This document shows, one piece after another, positions 24,970 to 36,282 of a DNA stretch of 64,000 nt. The notes under the pieces were generated by a model that saw nothing but the letters and a program-made list of their open reading frames with translations, had not been told where the DNA came from and did no database searches. Position 1 is the first letter of the stretch. Each line of letters opens with the position of its first letter. Position numbers and translations under genes: made by a program. Source of the stretch: Carnegiea gigantea (taxonomy: Eukaryota; Streptophyta; Magnoliopsida; Caryophyllales; Cactaceae); NCBI GenBank assembly GCA_029747015.1, contig JAKOGI010000140.1, forward strand, positions 62,001 to 126,000, in the 5' to 3' direction.

Positions 24970-25157
24970 ACTTTACAAATTATAAAATTATGAAGGGGGT
25001 GGGTTAAAGTTGGTTGAAGTGGGTTGAGGTAGGTTGAAGTGGGTTGAAGTTGGTATTTTTTTTTCAAGTGGGTTGAAGTAGGTTGAAATAGGTTGAAGTA
25101 GGTTGAAGTGGGTTGAGGTTGGTAAATATGGATTGACCCATGAAAAGAACAGAGTCC
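24970..25157. mobile_element. Second GGTTGAAGT-family fragment
   Basis: Right next to the foldback: repeated GGGTTGAAGT and AGGTTGAAGT units, a T-run, then a terminus ACCCATGAAAAGAACAGAGT that matches the inverse of the family's end. Its left end is not distinct. It may be a partial copy or a rearranged end of the foldback element. Confidence 0.55.
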
Positions 25158-25412
25158 TAGTGGTTGCATTGCAAATTACAAAATTATTCTTTTGATTTAG
25201 TAAAAACATTTATTTATTGTGTCCTTTTTAGTCATTTTATATGAATCTGTTACTTCAACAGCTACCTTTACCAAACGCATTTATTTTAAATCGCTAGTTG
25301 AACCGCTAACCATTAACAACTAGTGAGTTACAGTTAATCGTTAGTAAAACCGCTAACAGCTAGTAAAACATCTAACCATTACTAAAACAGCTAATTTTAC
25401 CGAACACGTCCA

Positions 25413-26455
25413 CAATCTGAAGTTATGGATTATGGATTGGGCTCAAGTTTCATGTATGTTTAAGCAAGTGTAGTCAATGCCCTTTGTTAACCCTATTTGC
25501 ACAAAAAAATTTCTTTGAAAATTACTCATTAGAAAAATTATGTGTTAATATTGAAACTCAAAGATCCTCACAATTACGATCGTAATTTTACAAGTGTCAT
25601 TTTCATGAACTTAACTTTTGTTTTATACAAGTTAGTTACTCTACCTTATTGATCGCTATTACTTATTATTAATTGTTTTACCCTTGTTACTTTCCAATAA
25701 TTGATAAGGTTCATATAATAACTTACAAACGTTCATACAATAAGTCATTGGGTAAAGACAACCTGCTGCATATATTGCTGCTATTAATTCCTAAAACCTT
25801 AATTTTTCGAAGGTCATTTTTCATGTTGATCAAAAGTGACGGTCTAACGTATAATGAAAGTTAGACCATCTCTTGAGTTGAAAGTAGTTAAGATTGTAGA
25901 ATAAATAACAAATTATTAAATACACCCAAGAATACGTGCTCTCACATCTTATCGATATAATTTTTTTGGATGTATTTATAATTTTATCATATATTCTATT
26001 TGTTTAATATCTATTTATTGATGTGTTTTTTGAGAGTATATGCTCCGAAAGATATAGTATGAACTTTGAGAATAAGCTTTGAAAATGGGGTCAACTATCA
26101 AAGATTGGGTTGTAATGGATCCCAAATTCGTTTAAAATGTGGCTGGAAGGGCTTGATTAGATCTTGCTCTCAGTAGTCCGTCCGTAAAGCCCAATTAAAG
26201 GAAGGAAAGAAGTGGAAGAAAAAAGAAATGAAAGGAGAACAGATGGAGGTCTCTGGAGCGTCAACCGCCAAGAAGCTTCTGGCCTCAGACTTGTCATTTC
26301 TAATCTCGAAAGATTGGGCTACTGGTCTTGAGAACTCAACACCAATTGCCCAAATCTTTGTTTGGTTTTCAGAAAACGTACGCAAAATTCTTAATGCAGG
26401 CTTGATATTCCATCGGCGGCGACAAAATCCGGGGAAGAATCAGTCGTAGAGGAAA
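25413..26455. other. Intergenic and AAR2 promoter/5' UTR
   Basis: AT-rich up to about 26150, then a more balanced stretch likely to be the AAR2 promoter and 5' UTR. A 73-codon frame (26228-26449) lies just upstream of the AAR2 start. If transcribed it would be an upstream open frame, but nothing shows it is used. Confidence 0.4.
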
Positions 26456-29400
26456 ATGGAGCCAGGCAAAGCTCTGGAGCTAGTCAAACATGGCTCCACC
26501 CTCCTCCTTCTCGACGTTCCTCAGGGTACCCTCATCGGCGTCGACACCCAGGTCTCTCCCTCATACACACGTTTGTTTAAGCTTAGCTGCACTGGAACTG
26601 CGTGGAAAACGAAATTTGAGGGGTTGTGGAAAGAATTAAGATTCGTATTCAAATAATTGCTGTTCTGTTCAGTTATTTGTGGTTATTTTTGGTGCAATTT
26701 ACTGGGATTTTGAGTTTTGGGTGATTATGCCCGACGCAGTGAAGTGTGAATTGGTGTACTCAACAAGTTCAGTGGGTTGATGTACTCCATCTGGTAGTCG
26801 TGTTGGTTTTTGTTCTGGGTTTATGTAAGTTGTCTTTGTAATGCTGGTTAAGTAAATGAAATTTGGGGACTCAGCTTCATCTCCCTCTCTTCTATTTCTG
26901 TTGATCTTTTTTTTGTTCGACTTTTTGATGATAATACCTGTCTATCAGGTTTTCTCTGTTGGGCCTGCTTTCAAGGGTATTAAGATGATTCCTCCTGGTG
27001 TTCACTTCATATTTTACAGTTCATCAAACAGGTATGCTTCCTGCTAATGAATCTCTTGTGTTTTTATTTGAGATTTTGAGTTGCTTTCATATATGAATGA
27101 GATGTGTAACCCTGAATTTGGAGGCATTTTGTGGATGGGCTGACTGGAGAATCTATTTTCCATGCAGAGATGGGAAGGAGTTCTCACCTATTATTGGCTT
27201 CTTCATTGAAACGTCCCCATCTGAGGTTTGGTTCAGTAAATCCCATGCAATCTTCCTCATTTGAGTCCAATTAATGGTAGTATCTCATTTGGTTTGGTAA
27301 GAACAGGTTGTTGTTCGTAAGTGGAATCCACAAGAAGAAAGACTCATCAAAGTTCCAGAGGAAGAGGTGAGTATTTGTCGTATGCATTTGGTCCTGGAAT
27401 GAACTTAATTTCCTGCTATTTGGTCACGGTATCAGTGGATTTTGTTATATTATTTTGTGTTAAATTTCTGAAATCATGCTTAGGAACACCAACCCGCCAA
27501 ACGAAAAAGGAGAAAAAAGGGGGAAAAGATACCTTGAAGTCATGCTTCATTGCTTCTTTAGCCTTCTCAAGAGCTTGAGTGAAATGCTTATTCTTTCTGA
27601 AATTATAATTCAAGACTCAACATTGTTTCAAAGGTTGTATTTTGGTGAATGCTTTTGGGTGTTACAATAATAAATGCTTCTGAATTTTGCTTTTCTATTT
27701 GAAAACTCATCATTCTATTGTTGGATTTGCTTGAATTTATTGAGTAATTCTTAGTTTTCATGTTTTGCTTCAAAGTTTGTATCATAACATTACACCCCCC
27801 TTCTCTGTGTTGATGTAGGAAGAGAGGTATGCTCAAGCAGTCAAATGTCTTGAATTTGATAGACAACTTGGCCCTTATTCTTTGGATGAGTATGGAGACT
27901 GGAAGCGATTGTCTAATTACATCACTAAGGATGTTATCGAGCGTATTGGTATGCATTATCTTCACATTCATGAGCGGTTATTTATTCTTTACATTTAAGG
28001 CAAATGCCAACAGAAAGAGTTCCACACTTTCATGTTTATATGTACATATAGATATATGTGCTCGGGGCTTAGAGAGTACTCGATTATCATTAAGATTAAT
28101 GTATTCTTTGAAGCAACTCCTGCCTATTTCTTAGATAACGATTGATCATTGTCTGCAAGAATCTGGAAGTGCGTATGCTATTTGGATTAGTTAAGAGTGC
28201 CTGACATGGATACTTACCAAGGTGTCTGATTCAGCCGTTTCCTGGATGTTTGAGTGTATTTCTCCTAATTCATCCTCCCTTTTTTTTTTCTTTTTTGGTT
28301 AGTGCTAGCTATAGTTTTAATCTTGAGTTATAAGTTGAAAAGGATTAGAACTCATAAGTTTTTAGGACATGATAACATCAGTTATGAATACTTTTGATGT
28401 ATTAAAACCAAAATCCTAGGTTTGATTCATTTGTTAACACATAAAATCATTATAACTTAAAAAATTGCTCAGTAAATGTTTATAGAAAGCAAGCTAATCG
28501 TCTCTGTGGTTGAGCATTACAGTAGTTTTTAGTTCGGATTGATTGGCTGGATTGTATGCTCATGTTCTTGTTATTCTCTCATAATCTTGGTGTACAATGT
28601 GATCATGTTTATGGATTACTTGAACTGTTAACAGCATTTCATATTACTCTCCTGTCACAGAACCTATTGGAGGGGAAATTAGTGTGGCAAGTGAATCCAG
28701 GTTGTTTGGTGATATTCCTAAAACCACCATGGAAAAGGCTTTAGCTGAGCAATTAAAGCGTAGCAAATTCTCCAGTGAGGTTCCAAGTCCTGAGAAGAAA
28801 GGATGTTACTATACTCCTATTCCCCGGGTTATTAAGCAGAAAGGCGTTTGTGGGGCAGAACTTACTTCCTTGAATCTTGACAAGGTAATTTCTGAAAAAA
28901 TTCTTGTTCTGCTGTTCCTAATTATGCTTATTGAGAATAGCAGCTTGAACCAATAAATCGTATTCTGATTCTTCTTCACTGTATTAGTCAGACACATATT
29001 CTTGAGACTATTCTGAAGAAAGAGTATGATGATGTTGAAGACAGACTTCTTGGTGAGCTACAATTTGCATTTGTTGCATTCCTGGTATGGTTGGAAAACT
29101 GTAACCCTATCAAGCTTCTTGTTGTTATGTTTCCTTGAACTATTAGTCAAGCATTGCTTACACTGAAATCTTTTGCAGATGGGACAATCACTTGAAGGAT
29201 TTCTGCAGTGGAAATCATTCGTCAGCCTTCTTTTACAGTGTGTTGAAGCTGTAAGTATGCTTCTGTCAATCCCTGCTTGATATTGAGAAGAGGCAGCAAA
29301 TACCTTCACAAGAGAGTTCTCCCCAACATTAAGAAGTGACAGATGGTACCTAAAAGGGATATTTATAGATGCACAATGTTAAATTTGTCAAAAGATTCAA

Positions 29401-32400
29401 TAGAACAAGCAAGAAATGAGAGAGATGAAAAAAACAAAATAAAAATCCTTGGTCATGTACCATGCACATGGAAAATATGATGTCGGTATTGTTACTGACC
29501 ACTAATTGATGTGTGATGGCTTTGTTATTTTCATCATATATTCCAAACTCCTCAATGGGGAAATGATGGAAGATTCGCGTAGTAGGGGCAGAGAGTGTAG
29601 TCAGAGGCGTCTTGATCCGCGGATGTGTGGTCATATCACCAAGGATGAGATTAAAGAGGCCTTAAAGAAGATTATCAATGGGAAGGTAGAGGGTCCAGAT
29701 CAGATACCGGTAGAAGTGTGGAAGTGCTTGGGTGAAGAAGGATTAGAGTGGTTAACAGAGCTTTTCAATGTTATTTTTAGAACCGCTAAGATGCCCAGAG
29801 AATGGAGGTCTAGTACAGTCATCTCTCTGTACAAGAACAAAGGTGATATTTAAGAGTGTAATAATTTTAAGGGTATAAAGTTGTTCGGCCACACTATGAA
29901 GTTATGGGAGATGATGATTGAGAAAAGATTGCGAAAGGATATTTTGACTTCGGAGAATCAATTTGGCTTTAAGTCAGGCAGGTCGACCCTAGAGGCGATT
30001 TATTTCCTTAGAATGCTCATGAGTTTGTACAGAGATAGAAAGGTGGATCTTCATATGGTGTTCATTAATCTGGAAAAAACTTATGATAGAATTCCACGTG
30101 AAGTGTTATGGAGATCCTTGGAAAAGAAAGGAGTGTCACCCTTGTATATTCGAGTTATTAAGGATATGTACGAGGGAGGTATGACGAGTGTTAGGACGTC
30201 GGGAGGGGTCACCAATGACTTCTTCGTTGGTATGGGCCTGCATTAGGGTTTCGTCTTAAGCCCTTTTATTTTCACTCTAGTTATGGATGAACTTACAAGA
30301 GGGATTCAAGATGCGTTACCATGGTGTATGTTATTTGCAGATGACATTGTTCATATTGATGAGACCAAACAGGGTGTTAATGACAAGTTGGAGCGATGGA
30401 GGTATACGCCGGAAGTTAGAGGTTTTAGAGTAAGTAGATCGAAAACGGAATACCTTCATTGCTGTTTCAGTGGAAGGCTAGATGCGGGGGGAGAAGTCAC
30501 CCTGATGAGAGGTCGATAAGTTTAAGTATGTAGGCTCGATCATTTAGCAGAATGAGGATATTGACGAAGATATTAACCAGCGATTAAAAGTGGGTTGGTA
30601 AAAATGGAAGTATACCTCAGGTGTGCTGTGTGATAAGAGGGTGCTCATAGGATTGACAGACAAAGTCTATCGTATGGTAGTTGGACTGGCTGTTCTCTAT
30701 GGATCGGAATGTTGGCCCCTAAAAAAGACGCAGGTTCAAAGGTTGAGGGTAGCAGAGATGAGGATGATTAGGTGGATGTGTGGTTTCACGAGAATGGACA
30801 GAATTAGAAATGGAGTAATAAGAGACTTAGCTAAAGTAGCTCCCATCGAAGATAAAATGAGAAAAACAAGACTCCGATGGTTTGGCCATGTGAAAAGGAG
30901 GAGTGTGGACGTTCCAGTGAGGAGATGTGAGTTGATCAACATCCCCGAAGGCAAAAGAGGGAGGGGTTAACCAAAAAAGAGTTGGACAAGGTGATTAGAG
31001 AGGACTTGAAAGTTATAGGTTTGACGGAGGACCTGGCTCAGAATAGGAGGTTGTGGCGGGATAGGATTAAGATCTTAGATCGTAGAGAGTCGACCTCGTA
31101 GTTGGCTTTTGGTAGCAGCGGCTTAGTGCTGGTAGTGGTTTTTTCGTATATTGTGTTGGTATGCAGGTAGTACCTTCTTATGGGAAGGGTCAGCATTTGC
31201 TTACATCTAATGGTTAAGGTATTTTACCTTCTTCTGTTATACTGCTCTTGTGTTTCATAACTTCAGCAACCTGTCCTTTTAAGTTTATCTTAAGTCTTGC
31301 ATTGCTATGTGGCCTTAATTTTTCCTTTTAAAGGTTTTCTTAAAAGCTTCCTTCTATAAAATATTTTTTCAAAATCCTTTTTTTGTGGGTCTCTTGGAAT
31401 CAGCCTCTCTATGGGTAGGAATGCCGGTAGAGGTAAGGTTGCCTACAGCTGGATCTCCTCAGACCCCGCGAAAGCGGGACCCATACTGGGAGGTGGTGAT
31501 GGTGGTGGTGTTGTATTTCATGCTATATCTCAAATTCCCTTGTAATAATATGAGTTGATACCTCCGCTCAAGGTTGGGACTCTGTTGAAATCTTTGAATA
31601 GATTAGGAAAAGCAAACATAGCTGATGCAGTTACAGCCTTTACAACGCTCTTATTTCTTCCCCAAAACCTGGATTTTGCTTATATTTTGACTTAAAGCTG
31701 AACCATGGGATGTCGATATTTCCAGAACCACAGAGCTTAACTCTTAACAAGATTAATAATCTGGGTGTGAATAGCTCAGAGAATTTCATTTAATTTTGGT
31801 GCTTCCTTCCAGAAAAACGTGTGCTTGTTACAAAGTTCTGGTTGTTAATGATCCTCACGACGTGCCTGGTTGTATATTGCAGCCATTTCATACGAGGAGC
31901 CAGCTATTCACAAAGGTAATTTCATAATTGCCTTATTTGTTTTTTGCTTTCTTAGTATTGCTACTAAGCGATTTCTGACTGCTAAACTATTCTGGCAAAG
32001 TTGGAGCTTATTAAAAAATAGGTCAGTGTCATATTGGCACCGTTGAGCTGGTGATATAGGGGGTTAGTCAACTATCTTCCACTTTTGAACAAGTATTAGA
32101 CAAAGGCCGAGGTTGCTTGCCTTGTCTATTTCTCCAACACCCCCTCCCCCCCCCCCCCCCCAAAAAAAAGAAGCGCACACAAAGAAAACCGGGGGGCTGA
32201 GGGGAGGAAGAGGAAAATTTAGCTTTGCTAATCTGTGTAATTCTTATTGCAGTTCATCAAATGTGTCTACTATCAGCTAAAATATGGATTTCAAGAGCAC
32301 ACTGGGAGCACAGGCGTCAGGAAGGAATCATCAATATTGCTGGATGATTCATGGTTTTCTGCTGATAGCTTTCTGCATCACCTTTTTAAGGTATTGATGC

Positions 32401-34042
32401 ACCAAATTATTCCTCACTTGAATATGAAAAGTCATCTACTTTGACATACTGAGGGGCATTGTCTCCTTTATGAAACTGGTATAGTAGGAAATCTTCAGCA
32501 ACCATGATAATTCCAGCTTCAATAACATGTGTTTAGTTATTGCAGATTAAAAATAAATAAAGTGTACTAATAATGGACCAAAGCTGAGATTATTTATTTT
32601 TTTAGCTCTTTAGTTATGATATCTTCTATCTAGCACAATTCAATGATAGGGTTAGGGTTGCATATATCGTGACCACCTGTCCCACCCCCGTACTACCTCA
32701 AGCGAGACTTTGGGCTAATGATTTGTGCTTGGTTTTGATTTAGTTGTCTTCGCTGACAAGTCACAAAATTCCTCTGACACAATGAGAGCATCTCCAATTG
32801 AGTGCTTTTTCTTGTGTGCACCTGGTCTTGCTTTGTATGATCTCTCTTAATCTCTTCCTCCTCGAAGTATTAACCATAAAGGAAAAAGGTGGTGAGAGAA
32901 TGATGAAAATGCAAGCAAACCATGACTGGAATGTGTAGAGAACAAGTGGCTCTCCATTTCTATGGAAGGATATAATTTTTTCTGATACCTGGCTGGCCTT
33001 ATGCTCGTACTTTTTGTGGGTGCTTAACTTGGGTGTTTTCTTCTTATGTTCTGTAGGATTTCTTTTCGCTGGTCAGTGAGGCCTCAGTTATTGACGGCGA
33101 TCTTTTGACACGGGTGTGTGGTCTTGACCTGACTTTCTTTTTGGGCTTTAATTTATGCAATGCCTTTTTGTTTAGCCGTTCTTGCTTTGTGTCCTGTACA
33201 TGCATGTTCTGTTTTCAATCTGAGGACACCATTTGTGCATTTTTTTCCCCCCGTATGTTTCTTTTTTGCTATCATTGACAGTCATAGACAATATAACCGC
33301 AATGACATAAGGAACATTATACAAGAATGAGGGCTGCCAATAGAACAATTAGCGGAGCTAGTTGAAGTACGAACTAATGCAGTAGCTTTTTGGAAGATTG
33401 TCCTACCAAATAGTTGGCCTGTTGGAAGTTTGTGGTACACGTGAGATTTGCGGCTGTTCACTAGTTTACCAAAAAGAGTTAGCTGAATAATATCCAAAGT
33501 GCACAGCTAATTAATTACAGTGGTAGACTGGAAAGTAAAGTCACTCTTTTAATGAGATATAGGCTGAAATCGGTGCTTCCTCTCAGTACTGCCCCATTTA
33601 TTTATTTTATTTTTTTTTCATGACAACATCAACAGACGAGAAAGTTGAAAGAGCTGCTAGAAGAAATTTTAGGGTGGGAGTTCCAGCAAAAGAGCGCAGT
33701 GGATGGTCTATATTTTGAAGAAGGCAATGAGGTCAGTCTGACTTCCGCACTTGTAGGAAACCCTGCATTTTCCTTTCTCGGATGGGCAAGAGTAGGACTC
33801 GGTGTAATTGATTAATTAAGAACCAAATCAGTTGTATCAGCCCATGTTTTAATTTTCCACCTTGCGAGTAAGCATCATGTGTACAGCAACTTTTCCTCCC
33901 TCTGTCCCCCCTGAAGAGAGAGGGGAGTGCATCACATTGTGCATCTACGAAATGATACACTAACCTCTATGCCTTTCTTCCCTTCCATGTTAAACTTGAG
34001 CAGTACGCTCCCGTGGTTGCGATGCTGGATGATACCAACTAA
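26456..34042 (+). CDS. AAR2: AAR2 splicing factor homologue (13 exons)
   Basis: Exons, all GT-AG and phase-consistent: 26456-26551, 26949-27031, 27168-27225, 27307-27366, 27819-27948, 28661-28884, 28992-29084, 29179-29250, 31883-31915, 32253-32390, 33057-33113, 33636-33731, 34004-34042. They give 392 aa, close to the family's usual length. Landmarks: [20 protein letters not shown], then [89 protein letters not shown] and [10 protein letters not shown] at the end. AAR2 binds Prp8 in the cytoplasm and assists U5 snRNP assembly in yeast; the plant role is inferred. At exon 7 the acceptor must be the CAG ending at 28991, since the TAG four bases earlier would break the frame. Intron 8 (2.6 kb) hosts a LINE. 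No coding lesion seen. Confidence 0.93.
29527..31510 (+). mobile_element. RTE-type LINE, 5'-truncated, in AAR2 intron 8
   Basis: A reverse-transcriptase coding trace runs with the host gene. It starts YFHHIF (about 29530), then [91 protein letters not shown] and the catalytic FADD at about 30334-30345. The tail has [32 protein letters not shown] and [13 protein letters not shown], ending near 31101. Stops interrupt it (for example at 29851 and 30244). A conserved 3' tail (31403-31510: GGTAAGGTTGCC, CAGACCCCGCGAAAGCGGGA, then GGTGATGGTGGTGGTGTTGT) is typical of plant RTE elements. The endonuclease part is missing. Inactive. Confidence 0.9.
32640..32725 (+). mobile_element. SINE-like 3' end remnant in AAR2 intron 10
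   Basis: The stretch GGTTAGGGTTGCATATAT, then GACCACCTGTCCCACCCCCG and TCAAGCGAGACTTTGGGCT, follows the layout of plant SINE or LINE tails (GGTAAGGTTGCGTACA, GACC, CAGACCCCGC, GGGA). It resembles the tail of the LINE at 31403-31510. The promoter part of a SINE is not visible. Confidence 0.35.
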
Positions 34043-34283
34043 GATGGTGCGGATGCCATATACTTCTTTGTTTACTGTTGTCGGCAGATGCAGATGGGAA
34101 TACAAGATAAGCAATAGCAAGTTCGGTCCGAATCCCACTTCAGGTCTTTATAAAATCATATGCGCTGGGATTTTTCATCTTAGTTTCTGTATGATAACTT
34201 GTACATAAGTGACAAGTGTGGGAATGCAGTTTTGCCCTCTCCATGTGCCAAATGATTTGTTGTAATGAAGCATCTAGTTATGA
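34043..34283 (+). other. AAR2 3' UTR/flank
   Basis: Sequence directly after the AAR2 stop and before the plastid-derived segment. No separate gene. Probably includes the polyadenylation region. Confidence 0.5.
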
Positions 34284-34645
34284 AATTGTATTTTGGTAGC
34301 CTGTACTCGTGTTTGAGCTCGTCTGAGAGCTAAATTTGCGTCCATTGTTTGTATCTTGTCCATCAGCTTTGCTCTAGTTAGTTTCCGTTTTTTCAAAAGT
34401 TAGCTTGTGGATCAACGTTACTACCCCTTGGAGCCTCATTCACTAGAACCGTGATCTCATTATTGTCTATTTTAGCAAAATTGCCAATTAGAGCCGTTAT
34501 TGACGATTGATTATTAAGGTGTATTCTCAAAATCCCTAAATCTACAGTTGTGGCGAGAGGAGCGTGGTTTGATAATATGCCAATTTTGCCGCAATTAGTG
34601 GACAAAATTATTTCTTCCACTTCAGAATAAGGGGTTAATCATTCT
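34284..34645 (-). pseudogene. atpE: Nuclear plastid DNA: decayed atpE fragment
   Basis: On the minus strand this reads as chloroplast ATP synthase epsilon subunit. The first part is clean: [20 protein letters not shown], then [29 protein letters not shown] and VDPQ (frame 34393-34620). Downstream the nucleotide match continues through AATTTAGCTCTCAGACGAGC (about 34320) to the gene's 3' end near 34284, but with in-frame stops and a one-base insertion. The first few codons are missing, and a short internal deletion joins LTP to SEV. It is a NUPT-type insertion about 240 bp past the AAR2 stop, diverged enough to be old and non-functional. Confidence 0.88.
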
Positions 34646-36138
34646 TTATTCTTCAGTGCATACAGTGCAATCTGCGTTGTAGAAATGATTGCGGTATTAG
34701 AGAGACGTTTCATACATGTGTACTGGCTAGAATTTAATGTTGTATCAATTATCAAGCTAATATTAATAGGATCGATTGAGTTCTATATTACTTTACTACG
34801 CATGAATTTGCTTTTCTAAGCGTTGATGCTTTTTGTTACAAATATGAAGCATTTTCTAAAGATAATAAATAATGCTTCAAAAGAGTTAGATAAATGGTGT
34901 TTTTAACTTCTGAAGAAGATGGGGATAGCATGCTAGTATGCTTTGAAGTCCTAAAAGCAAGAGCAAATCCAAATGACCAATGAGCACAATTGTGTGTACT
35001 TAACTTAAAAAATATAACCAATGAGGTTTTGACTTAGGACCTTTTCTTTTTAACAATAAGATTCAGTTGTAAAATGTAAGAAAATGTAAGGAACTGTAAT
35101 TGTTAGAAGCTATAAGAAAATGTAAAAAAACTGTAAGTATAGGTGTAAGCAGTTGTAAAATTATTAAAAAGTTGACCACTTATTAACTTTTAGATCTGTA
35201 TGTATAATTGTTGGTACTTAATGTATGATTTGTGAAATAAGTTATTTCACAAAAATAAATTGTGTGTAATATGTCAGTGATATTTATGACATATGTTTTA
35301 TACCTTCACTAAATAAATTATTAGCAACATGTGGATACAAATAAATTTTGATTATCTACAATTATCTTCTCGATGAACAAACATAATAGTGAAATAACAT
35401 GATTTATGAGAATAAACCTTTAAATAAGTCAATTAAATAACAATAAAATAAATATTTGACTGCAAATTTATAAAATCAAATATGTTCTAAACTTAAAATG
35501 TCTTTTAACATTAGAAGTTTCACCTATCCACAAGCACATCAAATAACTGTTATTATTAAAATAGACCTTTGAAGATGAATAAAATAATAAGTTTTCTCAA
35601 CAAAATTGAATAGAATTCTTAGAATTAAAAATTATTAAATTTACCAAATTAATATTAATACTTCTAAGATAACATTGCTATAAAATTATAAAATTAAACC
35701 CATCAAGATAATAAGCTAGTACTCATGAAATATAAAAACTTTGAAAACAAAGATAGTTATAGTTTTTGAAATTTTATTTTTTTGGTTAGAAAAAAGAAGA
35801 GATAAAAAAATATGAGTTAATTTAAACCTGATAGATCAACTGATATTTTGAGTATGATAGATTTTAAATTTAAATTTCTGTTCCTTTTGTATTGTAGTTA
35901 ACTAATTACATTACTCCATTCGTGACTCATTTGAACTTTAAAAATATAATTGAACAAAAAAAGACTGAATAAAAAAAGAAAGGAAAAATAGTTCATATGA
36001 CGTTCCTCTTTCTTGTGAAACCCAACCAAAAGGAGGACAGTTCAAGTTCAGCCCCTGCAAAGCTTGAACCAGGCCGGCGGTCTGCAATAAAAGAAGCGAA
36101 TGGATTGGGAGGTGGGAAGAATTGCCCCTTTTTGAAGG
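34646..36138. other. AT-rich intergenic with transposon-like GTAAG repeats
   Basis: No gene. At 35066-35165 there are repeated units AATGTAAGAAAATGTAAGG, GAAGCTATAAG and GTAAGCAGTTGTAA, matching the subterminal repeats of the Harbinger element at 56710. The sequence TTAGGACCTTTTC just before them (from about 35035) may be a decayed terminus. A small palindrome (TTGTGAAATAA/TTATTTCACAA) lies near 35230. The remainder is featureless AT-rich DNA. Confidence 0.4.
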
Positions 36139-36222
36139 ATGGCAAGAAGGCTCTGTTCCCGCGTCTCTTTACTCTCTTCTCTCTCCCGTCACAATCCCCT
36201 TCACCAAAGCTTGCCCTGCTCA

Positions 36223-36282
<60 letters not shown>

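Larger units (their letters stand above)
22521..25412. mobile_element. Outer MITE split by nested insertions
   Basis: The left end TGGACGTGTTTGGTAA (22521) and right end TTACCGAACACGTCCA (25397-25412) are inverted copies with one mismatch in 16. The left piece (22521-22690) and right piece (25160-25412) are the element's own sequence, including repeated GCTAACAGCTAG and GTTAGCGG-type motifs. Everything between is later insertions. No flanking duplication could be confirmed. It starts 40 bp after the UGT stop codon, so it occupies that gene's 3' flank. Confidence 0.6.

Noticed and set aside
27829..28134. 101-codon frame in the AAR2 region
   Set aside because: Uses the wrong frame of AAR2 exon 5 and then intron 5.
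28984..28991. Alternative AAR2 exon 7 acceptor at the TAG ending 28987
   Set aside because: It would put a stop codon after six residues; the CAG four bases later restores the conserved [11 protein letters not shown] reading.
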